A stretch of 64,000 nt of DNA from Ochotona curzoniae (Eukaryota; Chordata; Mammalia; Lagomorpha; Ochotonidae): the NCBI RefSeq assembly GCF_017591425.1, contig NW_024466218.1:10244001-10308000 (forward strand). Direction: 5' to 3'. Position 1 is the first letter of the stretch, and each line of letters opens with the position of its first letter. This document shows, in pieces, positions 1 to 11,889 of this stretch. The position numbers were made by a program, and so were the translations under genes. A model generated the notes under the pieces. It saw only the letters and a program-made list of their open reading frames with translations, searched no databases and had not been told where the DNA came from.

Positions 1-3000
1 CACCATGGGATGAAACTGGAAATCAACAACTCAAAACTCCCCAGGAAGTATAGGCACTCTTGGAAATTGAACAACATGCTATTAAACGAACAATGGGTCA
101 GAGAAGAAATTAAAGATGAGATCAAAAAATTTATGGAAACCAATGAAAACTCTGATACAACATTCCAAAACTTGTGGGACACCGCCAAAGCAGTGCTACG
201 AGGTAGATTCATCGCAATCGGAGCCCATGTCAAGGCCCAAGAAAGACGCCAAATACAGGAACTAACCTCACACCTCCAGGATCTGGAAAAACAGCAGCAG
301 AAGAGTCCCACACACAATAGGAAACAAGAAATCATCAAAACAAGGGAGGAGATAAACCAAATAGAAATCAAAAAAACTATACATAAAATCAACAAATCAA
401 AAAGTTGGTTTTTTGAGAAAATAAACAAAATAGACACTCCACTGGCCCGATTGACCAAAAAAAAACAAGAGAAAGTGAGAATCAATAGCATTAAAGATGA
501 AAAAGGCAACATAACAACAGACACTGCAATCATTAAGAAAATAATTAGAAATTACTACAAAGAACTGTACTCCCACAAATTTGAGGACCACCAAGAAATA
601 GAAAAGTTCTTGGACTCCCACCACTTACCAAAACTCAGTCCGGAGGCAACTGCAGAATTAAATAAACCCATAACCGAGGCAGAGATTGAAACAGTCATCA
701 AAGATCTCCCAACGAAAAAAAGCCCAGGCCCAGACGGCTTCACTACAGAATTCTACAAAACATTCCGAACAGAACTAACCCCAATCCTCTACAAGCTCTT
801 CAAAACAATAGAGGAGGAAGCAACCCTCCCAAACTCATTCTATGAAGCTAACATCACCTTAATCCCAAAACCGGACAGAGAACCATCAGAGAAGGAAAAC
901 TACAGACCTATTTCTCTGATGAACATTGATGCTAAAATTCTCAACAAAATCCTAGCCAATAGAATTCAAAAAATCATCAGACAGATCATTCATCCGGATC
1001 AAGTAGGATTCATCCCTGGAATGCAGGGATGGTTCAACATTCGGAAATCCATAAATGTTATAAACCACATCCAAAAACTGCAAAATAAGAACCACATAAT
1101 AGTTTCAATAGATGCAGAAAAAGCTTTCGACAAAATCCAACACCTCTTCATGCTAAAAACTCTAGCCAAAGTAGGCATAGATGGGAAAATCCACAACATA
1201 ATCAAAGCAATTTATGAAAAACCCAATGCCAGTATCATACTGAATGGAGAAAAGCTAGAACCCTTCCCACTGCGATCTGGAACAAGACAAGGGTGCCCGC
1301 TATCACCACTGCTATTCAACATAGTCCTAGAGGTACTTGCAGAGGCCATAAGACAAGAAAAAGAAATCAAAGGCATACGTATAGGAAACGAAGAAGTCAA
1401 GCTTTCACTATATGCAGATGACATAATCCTGTACATAGAAAAACCAGGAGACTCAATACAGAAACTGCTAGAACTTATACGAGAGTTTGGCAGAGTGGCG
1501 GGGTACAAAATTAACGAACGAAAATCAACAGCCATAGTGTACGCAAATAACACCAAGATGGAAGAAGATCTAACCAACAGGATACCATTCAAAATAGCAG
1601 AGAGAAGTATGAAGTATTTGGGAATAAATTTAACCAAAAGCGTAGGAGACCTATTCGAAGAAAACTACAAACTATTTAAAAAGGAAATTGAACAAAACCT
1701 CAAAAGATGGAATAACATCCCGTGCTCCTGGATAGGCAAAATCAATATCATTAAAATGTCTATACTACCACAAGCAATATACATTTTCAACGCAATTCCA
1801 ATCAAATTGCCCAAAACATTCTTCACGGAACTGGATACAATGATTCAAGAGTTCATCTGGAAACACAAAAAACCACGAATAGCTAGAACCATCCTGAAAA
1901 ATAAGAAGTTAGCAGGGGGAATCACAATCCCGGACCTCTGGACATACTATAGAGCAGTGGTTATCAAAACAGCCTGGTACTGGCACAAAGACAGAAAGGA
2001 AGATCAATGGAATAGAATAGAAGCACCAAAAGGGAACCCACACAAATACAGCCAATTAATCTTTGACAAAAAGACCAATGACAACTCAAGCAAGTGGGAA
2101 GGCCTCTTTAGTAAATGTTGTTGGGACAACTGGCTGATAGCCTGTAGAAACAAAAAGATAGACCCACATCTATCACCATACACTAAGATCCAATCTACAT
2201 GGATAAAAGACCTAAACCTACATCCAGAAACCTTCAAACTCTTGCAGGAAAATGTAGGAAATACCCTGCAAGACCTAGGAGTAGGTTCCGACTTTCTAAG
2301 AAGGACACCAAAAGCAATAGCAGTTGAGAACAGAATAAACAAATGGGACCTCATCAAACTAAGAAGCTTCTGTACAGCAAGGGAAACAATCAACAAAGTA
2401 AAAAAGCAACCCACAGATTGGGAGAAGATCTTTGCACACGATATAGGCGATAGGGGGCTAATTTCCAGGATATACAAAGAACTTCAAAACAACCAAAAAA
2501 CCAAAACAAACAAACCACTCAAGAAATGGGCACGGGAAATGGGCAAACATTTCACAAAGGAACAAGTCCAAATGGCAAACAAACATATGAAAAAATGTTC
2601 CAGCTCCCTAGCAATAAGGGAAATCCAAATTAAAACATCGATGAGGTACCACCTAACACCAGTAAGATTGGCCCACATAAACAAGAACACCAACGACGCT
2701 TGCTGGCGAGGATGCGGGGAAAAGGGAACCCTACTCCACTGCTGGTGGAGCTGCAAATTGGTACAGCCTTTATGGAAATCAGTCTGGAGAACACTCAAAC
2801 AACTCAAAATCTGCATACCATATGACCCAGCAATAGCACTCCTAGGAATATATCCAAAACACCTGTTTTACGACAAACCAACATGCATCCCTATGTTCAT
2901 TGCAGCACAATCAGTAATTGCAAAAACATGGAAGCAACCGAAATGCCCATCAGCAGAAGATTGGATAAGAAAGCTTTGGTTCATCTACTCCATGGAATAC

Positions 3001-3126
3001 TACTCAGCTATTAAAAAAAACAAAATGCAGTTCTTTGTGGCTAAATGGGCACAACTGGAAACTATAATGCTAAGGGAAATGAGTGAATCCCAAAAGATTA
3101 GATACCACATGTTTGCCTTGATTTAA
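1..3126 (+). CDS. L1 ORF2 protein, 3' part (endonuclease-reverse transcriptase of a LINE-1 retrotransposon)
   Basis: The frame is open from the first base of the window and ends at TAA 3124-3126, so the N-terminal endonuclease part lies upstream and the ATG at 10 is internal. Numbering from that ATG, the visible 1,038 residues match the C-terminal four fifths of L1 ORF2 proteins (about 1,270 residues in human). Reverse-transcriptase landmarks are SPGPDG at 238-243, [11 protein letters not shown] with catalytic Asp 368, TRQGCPLSP from about 425, and YADD at 468-471 with catalytic Asp 470 and 471. The C-terminal Cys/His region is C898-X3-C902-X7-H910-X4-C915. The protein nicks target DNA and reverse-transcribes L1 and SINE RNA at the nick. 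There is no frameshift or stop over more than 3 kb, so the copy is young and possibly full length. Whether the missing 5' part is intact cannot be seen. Confidence 0.97.
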   Translation, partial: HHGMKLEINNSKLPRKYRHSWKLNNMLLNEQWVREEIKDEIKKFMETNENSDTTFQNLWDTAKAVLRGRFIAIGAHVKAQERRQIQELTSHLQDLEKQQQKSPTHNRKQEIIKTREEINQIEIKKTIHKINKSKSWFFEKINKIDTPLARLTKKKQEKVRINSIKDEKGNITTDTAIIKKIIRNYYKELYSHKFEDHQEIEKFLDSHHLPKLSPEATAELNKPITEAEIETVIKDLPTKKSPGPDGFTTEFYKTFRTELTPILYKLFKTIEEEATLPNSFYEANITLIPKPDREPSEKENYRPISLMNIDAKILNKILANRIQKIIRQIIHPDQVGFIPGMQGWFNIRKSINVINHIQKLQNKNHIIVSIDAEKAFDKIQHLFMLKTLAKVGIDGKIHNIIKAIYEKPNASIILNGEKLEPFPLRSGTRQGCPLSPLLFNIVLEVLAEAIRQEKEIKGIRIGNEEVKLSLYADDIILYIEKPGDSIQKLLELIREFGRVAGYKINERKSTAIVYANNTKMEEDLTNRIPFKIAERSMKYLGINLTKSVGDLFEENYKLFKKEIEQNLKRWNNIPCSWIGKINIIKMSILPQAIYIFNAIPIKLPKTFFTELDTMIQEFIWKHKKPRIARTILKNKKLAGGITIPDLWTYYRAVVIKTAWYWHKDRKEDQWNRIEAPKGNPHKYSQLIFDKKTNDNSSKWEGLFSKCCWDNWLIACRNKKIDPHLSPYTKIQSTWIKDLNLHPETFKLLQENVGNTLQDLGVGSDFLRRTPKAIAVENRINKWDLIKLRSFCTARETINKVKKQPTDWEKIFAHDIGDRGLISRIYKELQNNQKTKTNKPLKKWAREMGKHFTKEQVQMANKHMKKCSSSLAIREIQIKTSMRYHLTPVRLAHINKNTNDACWRGCGEKGTLLHCWWSCKLVQPLWKSVWRTLKQLKICIPYDPAIALLGIYPKHLFYDKPTCIPMFIAAQSVIAKTWKQPKCPSAEDWIRKLWFIYSMEYYSAIKKNKMQFFVAKWAQLETIMLREMSESQKIRYHMFALI

Positions 3127-3562
3127 CCTGTAATTTTTTGTTTGGTTGTTGGTTATTTTCTGAACCTGTCATTGATACTGTCTCAACCCAGATGTTTCGA
3201 AGAATGGAACTTGCATTATTTTTAACATATTGTCTACCCATTACTATGTCAATTAATTCCATAATGTTGTATATTGACACTGAGGCCTTGTTGGGGCTTT
3301 TAACTGACCGGATCTCTACTCTGTTAGACCTATCTTCAGACCATAGAAGGTCTCCCCAAGAGGCCACTGAACTTATCTGGACAATAAGACGCTGAACTTT
3401 ATGCTAGGCATGTGTTTGCAAGCAATGAATCTCAACTGAACTTGAACTATGGTTATGCAACAAGGTGGAGGAATCCACCATGGGGGGAGGGTTATGGGAG
3501 GGGTGGGGGGAATCCCCAGCGCCTATAAAACTGTACTACATAATACAATGTAAGCAACAATA
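3127..3562 (+). other. L1 3' UTR with polyadenylation signal
   Basis: This noncoding segment follows the ORF2 stop. It carries a G-rich block at 3481-3512 (GGGGGGAGGG and GGGTGGGGGG), a common feature of mammalian L1 3' UTRs, and ends in CAACAATAAAA at the start of the A-tract. Short open frames here on both strands (for example 3138-3395) are incidental. Confidence 0.85.
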
Positions 3563-3582
3563 AAAAAAAAAAAAAAAAAAAA

Positions 3583-3627
<45 letters not shown>
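3561..3627 (+). repeat. L1 poly(A) tail, about 65 A with one GT interruption
   Basis: Two long A runs are separated by a single GT near 3587. Near-pure A of this length decays quickly by mutation, so it supports a young insertion. The short poly-Phe frame on the opposite strand (3492-3692) is this tract in reverse. Confidence 0.9.
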
Positions 3628-3629
<2 letters not shown>

Positions 3630-3880
3630 AAATTCTCCCACTAAAACTTCAGGAAAAAAGGGAAAATTGTCAGTAATGAGCATGCTTAACATTTACATAT
3701 TAATATTTATACATACAATGAGCAAGAAGGAATGATCTCAAAATATCACTTTACCTATGTGTTAGAAGTATGTATGCTGCTTTATTCTGAATTATATGTA
3801 TCTTAAAACAAAATAAGGCACTAGTGCTTTTCTTTCAACAAATTTAACTTTGGTCCAAATATATTATCCAAGTCCATTTC

Positions 3881-4176
3881 TAAGATTCATTTATTTTTTA
3901 TTGGGAAGACAAATTTATAGAGAGAAGGAGAAACAAAGAAAGATCTTCCATCTTCTGGTTCACTTCCCAGATGGCTGCAATGACTAGAGCTGAGCCAATC
4001 TAACGCCAGGATCAGGAGCTTCTTCGGATCTCACACGTCGGAGCAGGGGATCCTGCTTTCCCAGGCCATAATAGAGATCCGGAGCAGAAGTGGAGCAGCC
4101 AGGGAAGCAACTGACGCCCATGTGAGACCTGACACTTGTAAGTAAGATTAGCCAACTGAGCCATCATGCCAGCCCC
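3881..4176 (-). mobile_element. C-type SINE, pika-type tail, diverged
   Basis: On the minus strand it runs from a GGGGCTGGCATGATGG head (4176) to a CCCAATAAAAAATAAATG tail (3881). C SINEs are tRNA-derived: the head supplies Pol III A and B boxes, the middle carries a GGCCTGGGAAAGCAG-type block, and a CT-rich stretch precedes the A-rich tail. Here the body has drifted, with a duplicated GATCC-rich middle. Confidence 0.85.
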
Positions 4177-4683
4177 TTCCCTACTTCATCAGCAATGCAA
4201 AAGCTCCCCCGCTGCCCTGCCTTGTTTGGTTGTTTTTTTTTTCTTTTTTGAAACTTGATTTAAAGTTAGAAAGGCTTCAGGGAGAAAGAAGTCACAGAAA
4301 CCCAATTTAAATGATATTTCAAATTATTCCTCTATATTGTTTTAATTTGAAAATATATCAAGTCTATCACTCTCAAATTAGTTTTAACTGTTGAGCATTT
4401 CAACCAAAGACTTGTGGAGGATACTCACACTTTCCTCCTGCTGTACCAGGAGCTTTCCTCTCTCTCTAACTTACTCATGGCACCTAGCACAGAAGCTAAT
4501 GTGACATTTTATTGTAACTGTTTGCATAGCGAGAAGTCTTTTCTGGCATGCAATCTTCTTGTTGGGGGTTATTACATTGCTCAACACACTCTATCAAGTA
4601 ACTGGTGTATTTTCCAGCAAGTTGGAATTCAATGACCATTTAGTATCACTTAGCAAAAAGAGTACCTGATGTAAGAACATTAG
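4177..4683. other. unclassified AT-rich sequence
   Basis: About 500 bases with no repeat I recognise. The 73-codon frame at 4414-4635 on the plus strand has no family resemblance or splice context, and I do not call it. Confidence 0.5.
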
Positions 4684-4980
4684 TTGGGGCTGATACTGTA
4701 ATGCAGCTGGCTATGCTATGGTTTGCAGGGCCAGCATCTCATATCAAAGTTGGGCTCGAGTCCTAGCCCTGTAGCTTCCAATCCACTTTCTGCTAATGTG
4801 CCTGGGAAGTCAGTAGGAGATGGCTCAAGTCTTTGGGTCTCTGACATTAACTGAGGAGCTAAGACAGAGTTCCTGATTCCTGGCTCAGCCCTGGTGATGG
4901 GGGCCACTGGGAAGTGAAGCAGTGGATAGGAAATCGCTCTGCTACTTTGCCTTTCAAATAAATAAATACTTTAAAACAGA
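4684..4980 (+). mobile_element. C-type SINE, older rabbit-like tail class
   Basis: The head is GGGGCTGATACTGTAATGCAG, the body carries GTGCCTGGGAAGTCAG, and it ends TTTCAAATAAATAAATAC. That tail type is shared with rabbit C repeats, so this copy probably predates the pika-specific subfamily. Confidence 0.88.
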
Positions 4981-5009
4981 AAGGAAAATATACTACAATA
5001 TTGTGATAT

Positions 5010-5330
5010 AGCCAAAGTTGGCGCCATAACTACAGTGTGTGACATATGGGTGCCCCTTGTGTCAGCTCCTCTACTTCCCATCCAGCTCTCTGAAAATGGC
5101 CTGGGAGAAACAGCAGAGGGTGGTCCAAGTTTTTAGGCCACTACCACCCAACTGGGAGACCTGGAGGAAGCTCCTGATTCAGCTCCCAGACTCAGCCTGG
5201 CCAGCTCAGGGGAGTAAAGCAGCAGGTGGAAAATCTCTCTCTCTCTCCCTGTTTCTCCCCATCTCTCTCTGTGTCTCTCTTTCTCTTTGTACTTTTGACT
5301 TCCATAATAAGTCAATTTAAAAAATAAGCC
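5010..5330 (+). mobile_element. C-type SINE, old copy
   Basis: It begins near ATAGCCAAAGTTGGCGCC. It keeps the CTTCCCATCCAGCTCTCTG and GGCCTGGGAGAAACAGCAG blocks and has an expanded CT-repeat before a degraded A-rich end. It lies 30 bases from the preceding SINE, in the same orientation. Confidence 0.82.
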
Positions 5331-5988
5331 TTATAAACAGGAAGTAAAATAAAATAAAATGCATATTGAATTAGTAAAACAAGTTGGGTATCCCTCATCT
5401 GAAATACCTAGGATACAAATAATTTTGAGTTTTGAATCTTTTTGAAATTTTGTAATATTGCATATACATAAAGATATATCTTAGAGATAGAGGGCAAGTC
5501 TAACCACGCAATTTATTCTAATCACAAAATATTTTGTAAACATTTAGGTACATAGATTGATATAAAATTTTATACAATATTTTTCGTGACCTGCATTTTG
5601 ACTATTCTCTATCATAGGTGGAAATTTTCTGCCACAGTGTCATATCACACTCAAATGGCTTTGACTTTTGGAACATTTCAGATTTAAAATTTTCAGGTCA
5701 GAAATGCCTAATCCATGTAACAACCTCTCCATGTGACCTTATAACATAAGAATTTCTGTGCCTACTGGGGTATAATTTAAGATGAAAGAGAGCTGTGGTA
5801 ACAAAAATAAAATTCTAAACTCTTTATTAGTCATATTATTAGCTGTAGCTTTAGGAGCTGACATGTTGATAATATTATTCTGGAACAGTTATGTGTAAAG
5901 TGTGGAATAAAATATTTGAAAAGCTATGTGATTTAATTTTATTATTATCAATATGGCCATAAATTTGCCTTAAATTTTTATTTTAAAA
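5331..5988. other. unclassified AT-rich sequence
   Basis: Low-GC sequence with no open frame, recognisable repeat or CpG cluster. Confidence 0.5.
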
Positions 5989-6316
5989 GGGCCTGGCACA
6001 ATAGCCTAGCAGCTAAAGTCCTTGCCTTGCACACACCAGGATCCCATAAGGCAGCGGTTATAACCCTGGAGGCCCCACTACCCATCAAGATCCCTGTTTG
6101 TGGCCTGGGAAAGCGGTCAAGGGCTGTTCAGAGCGTTAGGACCCTGCACCCATGTGGGAGATCCAGAAGCAGCTCCTGGCTCCTGGCTTTGGATTGGCTC
6201 AGCTCCTGCTGTTGCAGCCCCTTGGGAGTGAATCAGTGGACTGAAGATCTTCCTCTCTGTCACTCCTTCTTTCTGTATATCTGAATCTCTAATAAAAATA
6301 AAACTTCTTTAAAAAA
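5989..6316 (+). mobile_element. C-type SINE, pika-type tail
   Basis: It has a GGGCCTGGCACAATAGCCTAG head, an A-box-like TAGCCTAGCAGCTAA, the central GGCCTGGGAAAGCGG block, and an end in CTCTAATAAAAATAAAAC. Confidence 0.9.
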
Positions 6317-6348
6317 TGTTATTTAAATAGTTCTGGGAGCTCACTTGG

Positions 6349-6352
<4 letters not shown>

Positions 6353-6389
<37 letters not shown>
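6353..6389 (+). repeat. (AC)n microsatellite, about 18 units
   Basis: A pure AC run lies 37 bases past the SINE tail and is followed by a short ACAAAACAAACAAAC stretch. It is likely length-polymorphic. Confidence 0.95.
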
Positions 6390-6393
<4 letters not shown>

Positions 6394-7080
6394 AAACAAA
6401 CAAACAGAGAAAGATGCTGTTCACTCCCACGGGTACTGTCTGTACAATACTGACTACGGGAAAGTCCAGCGAAATACATCAACAAATCACGAAAGAGTCA
6501 CCGTTTGAATCCTGATTCAAACACATGTGGAAATTTAACATGTTAGCTATTATGATGGTAATGAGGAAAAAAGTAGTAGGTTAGGTCAATGGGCCAAAAA
6601 GTTCTATTTTCTTCTGTTGCAAATTGTATACCCAAGTAAAGTGTAATTTTGGTCAGAAGCAATCAGCATGGTGAGTGTGAACCCCATTTTAGTTTTTTAA
6701 TAGAAACACTGTTTTTTTTTTTCTGTTGCATTACCTATGGAGTCATTTTTACTAGTTATAATTGATTCTTTTAATCTTTTCGGTTAATACACCCAGAGGC
6801 AATGCAATTGGAGCAACCAATAAGGAAGAAATAAATACAATAGCATGCCTAAATCCAAAAACATTGAAAAGCAACTATATTCTTTGGTTTCCAGAGTTAA
6901 GAAGGTTAAGATGTTAATAGAAAACTATCAAATCTTTACCTTCCTCTTGGATCATTGTCTTTTATTATCAAACATACAAACTACAACTTTCAGTATGCAA
7001 ATCTATTGTTACACATAGGAACGTATACACACCCTGAATCTCAGATTTACAACTCCCACTAAAAACCAGAACGTACTTAG
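6390..7080. other. unclassified AT-rich sequence
   Basis: No supported gene or repeat. A short T-run lies at 6712-6722. The composition matches surrounding intergenic DNA. Confidence 0.45.
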
Positions 7081-7429
7081 CTTTCTGATCTTGATACCTT
7101 CACAGGTCTTACATCTTCAATTTGTAAGAGTATTTCAAGTTTCTCAAATAGCTTATTTTATTACAAATATTCTCTGATTATTAACGAAAAGTTACCATGC
7201 TGTCTAACTGAAACGTACTTTTGTCAATCTTGTCTCCTTCCCAACCCTCCCCGTCCAAACCTCGCCTCAGCCTCTGCTAGCCACTGCTCTATTTCCTTTT
7301 CTTCAATTTTACACGAGTCAGATCAGGCTTAGTTCTCTTTCTGTACATGGCTTGTTTCTCTTAAAGTAAGGTCTTCTGGACTCATTCAGGGAATTGTAAA
7401 TGACACAATTGCCTTCTTTGTATTTATTT
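7080..7429 (-). mobile_element. old L1 3' UTR fragment, antisense
   Basis: The stretch around 7220-7400 (CCCAACCCTCCCC, CTCTGCTAGCCACTGCTCTA, CTGTACATGGCTTGTTTCTCTTAA) has the layout of the reverse-complemented 3' UTR of mammalian L1M elements. It is strongly diverged, and the boundary on the left is approximate. Confidence 0.5.
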
Positions 7430-7656
7430 GTTTGTTTATTTATTTTAAAGAATTACAGCAAGACAAAGAAAGAAAGAAGGGGAGAGAGGGAAAGAGAAAA
7501 ACTGAGGAAGAAAGACGATCTTCCATCTACCGCCTCATACTCCAAATGTCTTTTTTCCTAGCCTTTCGCAGGGCACTGCTTTGAAAGTGGAGTCCGTATG
7601 GGATGCCGACATCACAGACAGCAGCTTTACCTGCTACGTGACAACCTCAGCCCAGA
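7430..7656 (-). mobile_element. C-type SINE, old, internally shortened, antisense
   Basis: On the minus strand it ends in an AATAAATAAACAAACAAATA tail next to a GA-rich pre-tail and an AAGATCGTC block. The middle is shortened, and the head (CTGGGCTGAGGTTGTC) is weakly preserved at 7640-7656. Confidence 0.7.
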
Positions 7657-7664
7657 ATTAACTT

Positions 7665-8058
7665 TGTTTTGTTTTGTTTTCTTTTCTTTTCTTTTCTTTT
7701 TTTAAGGCTGATGCTTTTATTACAAAGGAGCGATGAGTTTGTGAGGTAATGAATATACTAATTATCCTGCTTCAATCAAATCACATTGTACCCTATAAAT
7801 AAAATAAAATCAACAAATTATAAATTAATTAAAATTTAAAGCACATAAGCAGTCTTCATGGTGTATGGCTTCCTGTTTTCTTCGCCTGGATAGTGAATGC
7901 CTCTGGATCCCTCCCCAAGCAGTCAAGGTCAGTTGCCTCCTGTTTTGCCAGAGTAGCTTGTACTTGAAGCTGGCACTCATGGTCTCCATTTCTGAGCTCC
8001 TGAGTATTACTAGCACAAGCAATTCTTCTTTATTCTGAGTTATCAAGCCAATTTTCAC
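7665..8058 (-). pseudogene. candidate retrocopy of unknown origin, A-tail at 7665-7705
   Basis: Read on the minus strand, an AATAAA (about 7718) is followed 13 bases later by AAAAAAAGAAAAGAAAAG, the layout of a processed transcript end. A 77-codon open frame (8058 to 7825) lies upstream of a plausible 3' UTR, and a second frame is open for about 40 codons over the same bases. I recognise no parent gene. Part of the would-be 3' UTR (7710-7800) resembles old L1 3' UTR sequence, so an inverted L1 fragment is the main alternative. Confidence 0.3.
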
Positions 8059-9019
8059 TTCTTTACTTTAAAGCTGCCCTTTCTCAATGGGAGAAAAAAA
8101 TAACCACTATTTTCTTACCAGAAATTCCTTGAGGGATATAGATGTATATCAAAATAATGTTAGTCTTCTTTTTATTTTTGTTCTACAAGGAAATAACAGT
8201 TCATAGTCAGACTCATGCCCTATCTCCTCCATCTGATTTGAAGTCACAGTTAATTATTTTCACACTACTCAAATGCATTCATGGGAGGGCATGGCAAATT
8301 GAAATATTTATTGGGAAACTAAGTAATACATTTCTGTTCATATCAACTTTTCAAACTCTCCTGTAGACCACGACAATAATATCCCACTTACAAAATAAAA
8401 TCATCCCTATTCACATTTTGACAGATCTGCGTAAAACTAAAATGAGTTTCTTACTCTGGGATCCTTAGACAATGTGTTTGTTGTCTCCTTTTAGATACTA
8501 GAATTGAATAATTCATTAGTGAGATCATTTCCTCCCTTACAGAATCTATGAAGAGCTAGATTCTCTGAATGGAAAACATCACCTACCTTTTAAACTTATT
8601 CCTTATTTATTGAGATTTCTCCATTTCAATAGTTTTAAATTATTTTTAAAGCTATTAATGACAAAGAAGGAAGATATTTAACAGAGGACAAAAGAGCTAT
8701 TTAAAAATCACATAACTTCTAAGTACAATTCATTAATATTGTATGACCACGTCAGTAACATACTAGAAGCTCACACGAAGTCTCTAAATCAATAGTACAG
8801 CAATTATTGTAGAGCATAATGCAATAAGTTTTATGCACATGCAGAGTCAGCCAACTCAGTTGTGAGTTCTAAGAAGTTGTAGACCATCTGCAACACAGTA
8901 GACAACAAGGAAAAATTGAAGTAATGAAAGAAACGAGCGAGCCTAACTTAAAAGAAAATTACTATCAATGGTAGACACAATGCTATTTGCAGTCAATGCC
9001 ACCTTCAACTTCTTGAATT
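8059..9019. other. unclassified AT-rich sequence
   Basis: About 960 bases without a recognisable repeat. The 74-codon frame at 8142-8366 is hydrophobic by base composition only. Confidence 0.45.
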
Positions 9020-9290
9020 ATTTATTATTTTAATAATTAACTATGTAATTGAGATAGAAAGAAAAACAAAGACCTGTCCTCTGGTTCACCACACAGATAT
9101 CTTTGATTGTGGCTGAGGCCAGGAGTCAGGAACTCTATCTGGGTCTCCCATGCAGCAAGGACTTGAATTCTTGAGCTGTCACTTGCTGTTTCCTAGGTAG
9201 AGTCTATACCAGGAGGTGAAATGCAGAGCAGATGCAGGATTCAAACCCAGGCACTCCTGATATCTCAAATGACATCTTCACCCCAATGGC
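9020..9290 (-). mobile_element. C-type SINE, very old, antisense
   Basis: It reads tail-to-head on the plus strand: a TTATTTATTATTTTAATAATTA-like tail, GAGATAGAAAGAAAAACAAAG pre-tail, TCTGGTTCACC and TCTGGGTCTCCCATGCAG. The head half (AAACCCAGGCACTCC) is diverged, which places it among the oldest C SINEs here. Confidence 0.7.
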
Positions 9291-9737
9291 ATATACTCAT
9301 CCTTAATGTTGGTTTCGGAATTGACTTTTAAATGATGAGCAACAATTTTTGCACATTTCATCTAAGTCTTTATTATACGTAGACTGTGGCTGTTCAGTTA
9401 CCTTTGGGTGTTTCAAAACTTACACTGAGAGATGAAGAAGCTGCTATAATTTAACCCAACATTTTACTTTTCCAACTGTTTGTTTTCAGTGTCTCTAAAG
9501 GCAACTGTTTTTGTGTGCTGATTTCATACCTTAAAACCCTCCTGAATAGATTTGCTCTTAGAGATTTTAGTTGAATCTTCAGGACTTTCCACATATAAGA
9601 TAATATCATCTGCAAATTGTAATAATTTCACTTCTTCCATTTTGCTTTAAATTTTTTAAATTTATTTTTATATGTAATTACTCTGGATGTAACTTCAGTA
9701 TCCTGCTGAAAAGGAATAATAAGAAAGTGCACTTTCT

Positions 9738-10093
9738 AGGACCCACGCAATGGCATAGTGGCTAAATCCTTCTCTTACATGCACTGAGATCCCACATGGG
9801 TGCCAGTTCATGCCCCAGCTGCTCCACTTCCCATTAAGGTCTCTGCCTGTGGCCTGGGAAAGCAGTTGAGGACGGCCCCGGGTCCTGGCCCCCTGCATCC
9901 ATGTGGCAGACCCAGGGCAGAGAGTGGGGAAGGGTAAGGCAGGAAGCTTCTGGCTCCTGGTTTTGGATAAGCTCAGCTCTGGCCATTGTAGCCACTTAGG
10001 TTGTGAATTATTGGACGACAGATCTTTCTCTCTGTCTCTCTCTCTCTAAATCTGACTTTCCAATAAAAATTAAAAATAAATATTTTTTAAAAG
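9738..10093 (+). mobile_element. C-type SINE, pika-type tail, with small internal insertion
   Basis: The head is AGGACCCACGCAATGGCATAG and the end is TTTCCAATAAAAATTAAAAATA. Compared with neighbouring copies it carries about 30 extra bases (GGGCAGAGAGTGGGGAAGGG, 9913-9940) between the CATGTGGCAGACCCAG block and the GCTTCTGGCTCC block. Confidence 0.88.
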
Positions 10094-11889
10094 AAAAGAA
10101 GGTGGAAATTCTTTTGCTGTATCTCATGATACAAGAAGAGCTTTCAATAGCCTCCAAATGCTGCAGGAGAATGCAATTCTTCTTTTAGTGCAGATTTCAT
10201 AGTGCCATCTGACTTGCTTGTTTCCCCAAGGTCATTATTACTATAGCTGCCCTGGATCTACAAGAGACCTTGTCTACAGCAGAGATCAATGCAGAAAAAT
10301 CCGTGCAGGTGACTCTATTTACAGGTCTTCTTATGGGTGATCAATATATAAGATTTAATTGAACTAAATAAATAAGGCAATGATATAGGGAGTTTTCAGT
10401 GATGACATAAGAAGACAAAATATGCTAAAAACGGAATTACTAGGAAATTTAGAAAAGTATGTGTATGTGTACAAGAAACACGTTATCTTACAGAAATGAA
10501 GGTAAAACTATCATTAGTTGTGAAGTCACTTGAATAACAGAAAAATACAAGTTGTGAGTGATAACATTGGAGAGGTTGTAATTCAGTTCATGTATACCAA
10601 CACACAAAAAATGTTGACCAAATATCAGGAAGCAGAAACACAAAACAAATAAATAATGGTCCAAATAACCAGTTGGCATATGCTGTAGCAGGCAAACTAT
10701 GGTACCTACAAATAAATAATCTCCATAATATGCTTTCAGTGCTATGGTAGATTAATATATGGGGCACAGGATATAACAGAAAGTGGGTAGTGCCAATTAT
10801 GCCTAAATTGCAAAGAGACTAAGAGGAAATTTTTTCCTACTGAAAGCCAAAGGGAACAAACAAGTATGGAAACAATTAAGGCACAATGTTGCAAGTGCTG
10901 TGATAGAAAAACGTCCAGGATATATGCATATTACTAACCCAGCTTCTGAGACAAGGTTATGTAAGAGGATGTCTAAATATTAATTGTTAAAAAATAGATA
11001 TTGCATCTTCTGAAACTTTACAAATTAAATGTTCATCTTTTAAAATCATCAAGCAATATATGTAGAAGATCCCATCATCATATCCTTGATTTAATTCCTT
11101 GTTGTTCAGAGTTTTCCTCATTCCTGAACTCTGATATGAAACATGTATGCACAGGTCCAGTGAGCACACAGCTCAAGTCAGGGAATGATATATGGGAAGT
11201 ATAATGGACAGCCTTTTAGGAAGTATCTGAAACATTAAATGTCTGCACAATCAAGATGCCAGGTACCAGTCAGAATAGACTTTCAGTGGGCATGATCTGA
11301 GTTCTGATTGAAATCTTAGAGTTTGATAAATAAAGATACCAGAAGTGGAAGAAAGCATCACAGAGCAGAAGGACAGGACAGGTAGGATGGGCAGTGATGG
11401 AGAAATGTGAGATAACGGCACACGCAAGGGTTGAGACCAGAAAAAAATAAGCAGACAGCAGCAGTCAACCAAGGGTTTTGGCTCAGGAGGTACTTTAAAT
11501 ACACATGTTTGTCATTTCAGATCTTGAAAGGTTTTGCAATACTCTGAAAATCAACTTCTCTGTCAGCTATTTACTTACCAGTCTCTTTCATGCGCATGTA
11601 TGCTTTCACTCTCACTCTCATTCTTAGAATTTGATCCATGAGAAAAAGGAAGAAATAAAACTTCTCCTGTCTTGACTTATCCCCGGAAAACAAATTTATA
11701 TTATTCTCCTCAATTCAGGGACTTTGCTCAATATATGTAATTGTTTAACTTTTGCAGTTAAAATTCCTAAATACACGTAAACTCAATGATATAAGAGATG
11801 CAAAAATACCTGAGATCCTGAAGCCCCAATAACAAAATCTTACATCGCTTTTTGTAATCCCATCCTGCTATATTGTTTTGAGGACAGAG
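10094..11889. other. unclassified sequence, repeat-poor
   Basis: About 1.8 kb with no SINE or recognisable LINE. Small frames at 10488-10679, 11001-11204 and 11251-11472 lack conserved motifs, CpG signal or splice context. I see no supported gene. Confidence 0.45.

Larger units (their letters stand above)
1..3627 (+). mobile_element. young LINE-1 (L1), 3' half, with 3' UTR and poly(A)
   Basis: ORF2 is followed by a roughly 435-base 3' UTR, an AATAAA at about 3559 and a poly(A) tract. The last 220 bases of the UTR recur in shorter L1 stubs at 13.9, 37.9 and 47.2 kb, which defines the family's 3' end within this window. Intact coding and the long A-tract indicate recent insertion. The 5' junction and target-site duplication lie outside the window. 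Confidence 0.95.

Noticed and set aside
3492..3692. Poly-Phe minus-strand frame
   Set aside because: It is the L1 poly(A) tract read backwards.
7825..8058. Histone-like pseudogene on the minus strand
   Set aside because: A few residues in one frame loosely resemble histone C-terminal segments, but the match does not extend and needs gaps. I kept only the neutral call of a candidate retrocopy.
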